Part shown: positions 61,605 to 64,000 of the stretch, one piece after another
Layout of the letters: each line of letters starts with the position of its first letter
Numbering within the stretch: position 1 is the first letter of the stretch
Assembly: GCA_028023455.1 (NCBI GenBank)
Contig: JAQFVV010012496.1
Location: 2,294,001-2,358,000, forward strand
DNA from: Epiperipatus broadwayi
Lineage: Eukaryota; Onychophora; Udeonychophora; Euonychophora; Peripatidae
Reading direction: 5' to 3'
Length of the DNA stretch: 64,000 nt
Made by a program: the position numbers and the translations under genes
Notes under the pieces: generated by a model
The model's input: only the letters and a program-made list of their open reading frames with translations
Database searches by the model: none
What the model was told of the DNA's origin: nothing

Positions 61605-62566
61605 TTTTACCAATTCACTCCAAATTTATTGTAAATAAAGGCCTCTAAAGATCACCTATCTACTAATGAATTCAAATTGCTGTACGCGATCATTCATGCA
61701 CTTGAAATAGTACACTGAAATAAAGAAAATTTCCACAAATATTAGCCGATTCGCTTCCCAAGTGGTCTATTTTCCAAGGCTCTCTATTGTCGTTTAAACG
61801 CGATTTTCTTCGAAACACACAAACTAGATCCTAGATCAGTGATCAAATTTTCATTTTATAAAGTAAAAATCCACTCTCGTAAAAATTTAAAATAATTCTG
61901 GGATTGCATAATGGGCCTTACAGGAATGAAATCCACAAAAAAATCGCGACAAAAAAACATAATGACCATGCTAAAATGTCATTACAGCTCGGAGGGTATA
62001 AGCGTATTCACCATTTGCTCAGGGAATCTAACAAGATGGCGGCGCCCATTGGTTTAGGGCGTCTAAGCACGCACATTAACAATGAAAAACAAATAAGTCC
62101 CTCCTTATTTATTATTTTTTGATAACTATATGAGCAGTAGCAGACTAATAAATAAATTTGTAATTTTAGGAAGTATTTTAAACTAGTTTGTTGCGGAAAA
62201 AAATAACTCTAAAAATAATTTTAAAAAATTCATTTTGTTTTAAAGGCTTATAATCTACTGTTTAACGTTTTTCTCATTTATTTTTTTTTACACTATCTCT
62301 ACGCAATTATATAAAAATATTTTGACATTTTAAAGTTTTATTTTTTTACTATTGTAAATAAATGTAAAAATATTTATTATCATTACAGTATTATAAGTAA
62401 AATATATATAACGAAAACAAAACATTGCAGTAAAACGTTCAAGGATATTAACCGAAATTCACTTGGATATGCATGAAAACGTATATAAAATGACGTTAAA
62501 GGCGGTGTAGTCACATGATCACAACTATAAATCGCGTTTACATTTCTTATACGTCACTTTAGTATC
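61605..62566. promoter_or_regulatory. Putative bidirectional promoter region
   Basis: About 960 bp between the ARID2 start codon and the candidate divergent exon. It is visibly richer in G+C and CG than the surroundings. It includes AAGATGGCGGC (62033-62043), a strong YY1-type site, followed by an inverted CCAAT box (ATTGG, 62048-62052). An open frame at 61904-62122 spans these motifs and is probably accidental. TACGTCA at 62550-62556 resembles a CRE half-site. Promoter function is inferred from position and motifs. Confidence 0.6.
62033..62043 (+). promoter_or_regulatory. YY1-type motif
   Basis: AAGATGGCGGC is the classical YY1 consensus, which in many animals lies at or just downstream of the start of housekeeping transcripts. 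It is followed by GCGCCCATTGG. Confidence 0.6.
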
Positions 62567-62713
62567 ATGGCCTCGGAGAAGCGGAATTTTAAATTGTTGC
62601 TCTTACTATATATATATGGGTTCTGTTATAACAAACCTGACAGGGATTTATTAAATAAAAAACTATACAATTACAACTTTTTTAGGACAGACCCTGATAC
62701 ATCTTTAAACACA
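62567..62713 (+). CDS. Unrecognised gene, candidate first coding exon
   Basis: The ATG has a good context (A at -3, G at +4) and opens a 49-codon frame, MASEKRNFKLLLLLYIYGFC through NKPDRDLLNKKLYNYNFF to DTSLNT. It runs exactly into a consensus donor ACA|GTAAGT. The Leu/Tyr stretch at residues 10-21 could be a short hydrophobic helix. I do not recognise the family. A possible following exon at about 62766-62838 would stay in frame (LAHLKASSVDCIGEMYYQ) but reaches a stop after 23 codons and has a weak acceptor (CCGAG). It sits divergent to ARID2 across a promoter-like region. It could instead be a non-coding transcript. Confidence 0.35.
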
Positions 62714-63765
62714 GTAAGTATATTTTTTGCTATTTATTAATTTTTCTATTTGATTCTTTTACCGAGTTGGCACACCTGAAAGCATCCAGCGTAGACTGCA
62801 TTGGTGAAATGTATTACCAAACTATCGCAGCCCGATAGTCTCTCTCTTTTTTTTAAATGTATTCTGCTTTAGTCTCGTTATTTCAAGTTTAAATATTATA
62901 ATTCGATAATCATATAAAAAAATATTGAAATGAATAATGTCATTGTAAAGATCTTAACAAGATGCTAGTTTGTAAATTTCTCTGACTGATTGTCCTCTAA
63001 GCTGTGCGATTGCCCCCTATCTTTTTTTTTTTTTTTTGTCTTAACGCTTGCATTGTTAGTTTGCTTACATTGATGGAACAATATTTAATGCCTAATCCAT
63101 CTTATAAAATATTCTAATTCTCCCTTATTACTTAAATGTGCGTATTTTAAATAATTTAATGTTATAGGCTAGACATTTAAAAATACATTTTTGTACGTCA
63201 AAAGAGAAAAAAATAATAATGGTCCTTAATAGCAATTTTTATGTCTCGTTTCAAAATTAAGTACGATCTTTTAAAACATATCCTCTCTCTCTGTCAACTC
63301 TGGAGAGGAATTGAAAGGGCAATATTTAAATACTATTTTTCATATTTTGTATTTGTGTGTATCATTTTTTAATATTAGTTATTTTATCTCTTATATTTTG
63401 TATGTCAAAATGGCAATTTTATTTTACTATTTAAGATTCCATTATGTTTTTAAATTTTGCAAATCCTTACGTTTAAAATATGTAATCTGTAATTTTTAAA
63501 TTTAGGGAAGTATACCGACATTTATTTGTTTTATGGTAATGCTGTAGGCACATTATTATAGCCACTAAACCAAAAAATTGTAATTAATTTACTTAAAACG
63601 TTAAGTCTTGCTTTCAAACTATTAATATTTTTCACATATATTTGTATAATTTTTTTATTTTATTTTTAAGTATTTATTACACCACTTTTTTGCTTCCACA
63701 AATTTTAATGCAAAATATAATATTTGAAATGTATAAATACAAAAAAAAAATGAAAAATATTACAA
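62714..63765. other. AT-rich non-coding stretch
   Basis: Possibly the first intron of the divergent transcript. No other feature. Confidence 0.5.
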
Positions 63766-63870
63766 CAGTTTATTGCTTAGGAATTCATAAGTTTGGGCAC
63801 CGTAAATGACGAACTGGAGCCGCGATTCATGTACTTTGAGCTCCACTGTACCAAACCATACAAGCATAAA
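63766..63870 (-). repeat. Possible tRNA-derived SINE, copy 2
   Basis: Shares TTATTGCTT, TTCATAAG and GAGCTCC-type words in the same order with 52226-52345. On the minus strand TTTGGTACAGTGGAGC resembles an A box and CCAGTTCGTC a poor B box. Degenerate. Confidence 0.4.
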
Positions 63871-64000
63871 TGTAATTGTAAGGAAGTACATGAAATCAAA
63901 CTTGCTAAAAATTAGAAAATATTGGATTAATGCTCTTATAAGGGCACGTAAAAGATTTATAACTACGAATATATATAAATATTTTTAATTTGTAGTTTCT

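Noticed and set aside
61904-62122. 72-codon open frame over the promoter region
   Set aside because: It spans the YY1 site and CCAAT box, has no recognisable domain or splice donor, and ends in low-complexity sequence. Better explained as promoter or 5' UTR.
1-64000. CRISPR arrays, operons or other prokaryotic features
   Set aside because: Spliced gene, LINEs and base composition show nuclear animal DNA; the repeats are transposons and not spaced arrays.

Overview
The window is AT-rich animal DNA with long A/T homopolymer runs. It is dominated by decayed transposable elements and carries one clearly recognisable host gene, near the right end. Three exons with GT/AG splice sites on the minus strand at 60542-61604 encode the ARID DNA-binding domain of an ARID2/BAF200 (Bap170-type) subunit of the PBAF SWI/SNF chromatin remodeller. 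About 960 bp away, on the plus strand, lies a possible divergent first exon (62567-62713) that I do not recognise. The roughly 1 kb between them is the least AT-rich part of the window and carries a YY1-type motif and an inverted CCAAT box, so it is probably a bidirectional promoter. The rest of the ARID2 gene must lie at lower coordinates. I could not find exon 4, so much of the window may be intron. The organism is an invertebrate-type metazoan (RTE-like LINEs, Penelope-like elements with GIY-YIG, Tigger-like elements, ribozyme-bearing retroelements). I cannot name the phylum with confidence.

Layout. 0.2-1.3 kb: Tigger-like MITE. 3.4-6.45 kb: 5'- and 3'-truncated LINE interrupted by a 1.28 kb ribozyme element. 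7.0-7.3 kb: dead Tigger transposase. 7.5 kb: ribozyme element fragment. 10.2-10.8 kb: inverted pair of Penelope-like terminal repeats. 11.1-14.8 kb: three more MITE copies. 18.25-18.68 and 20.9-21.87 kb: two further ribozyme elements. 19.3 and 22.2-22.7 kb: Penelope-like pieces. 24.1-27.3 kb: nearly full-length but dead RTE-like LINE on the minus strand. 27.5-28.15 kb: repeat with internal inversion. 28.5-29.7 kb: a second, much older LINE. 30.5 kb: ribozyme element. 34.0 and 53.2 kb: a second small element family with a period of about 345 bp. 36.8 kb: deleted MITE. 39.1-40.7 kb: head-to-head Penelope-like copies. 43.9, 48.25 and 50.1-52.9 kb: palindromic or TIR elements. 49 kb: ribozyme element. 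53.7-60.5 kb: AT-rich, apparently ARID2 intron.

The most interesting content is a family of short repeats with a unit of about 455 bp, present in at least six places. Each unit contains what I read as a type I hammerhead ribozyme: CTGATGA or CTGACGA core, GAAA, a GTC cleavage triplet, a compensating multi-part stem I, and a palindromic ACTAGT in the stem III position. Four insertions are flanked by 13-15 bp target-site duplications, and five start with an inverted piece followed by the sense unit ending at TGTTT. This matches the non-autonomous 'retrozymes' described from plants and animals. Penelope-like elements in the same window carry hammerhead-like cores next to a tRNA-like segment, share short terminal words with the retrozymes, and are the natural candidate for moving them. 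A second family (unit about 345 bp) has the same duplication length and inverted layout but no ribozyme that I can recognise.
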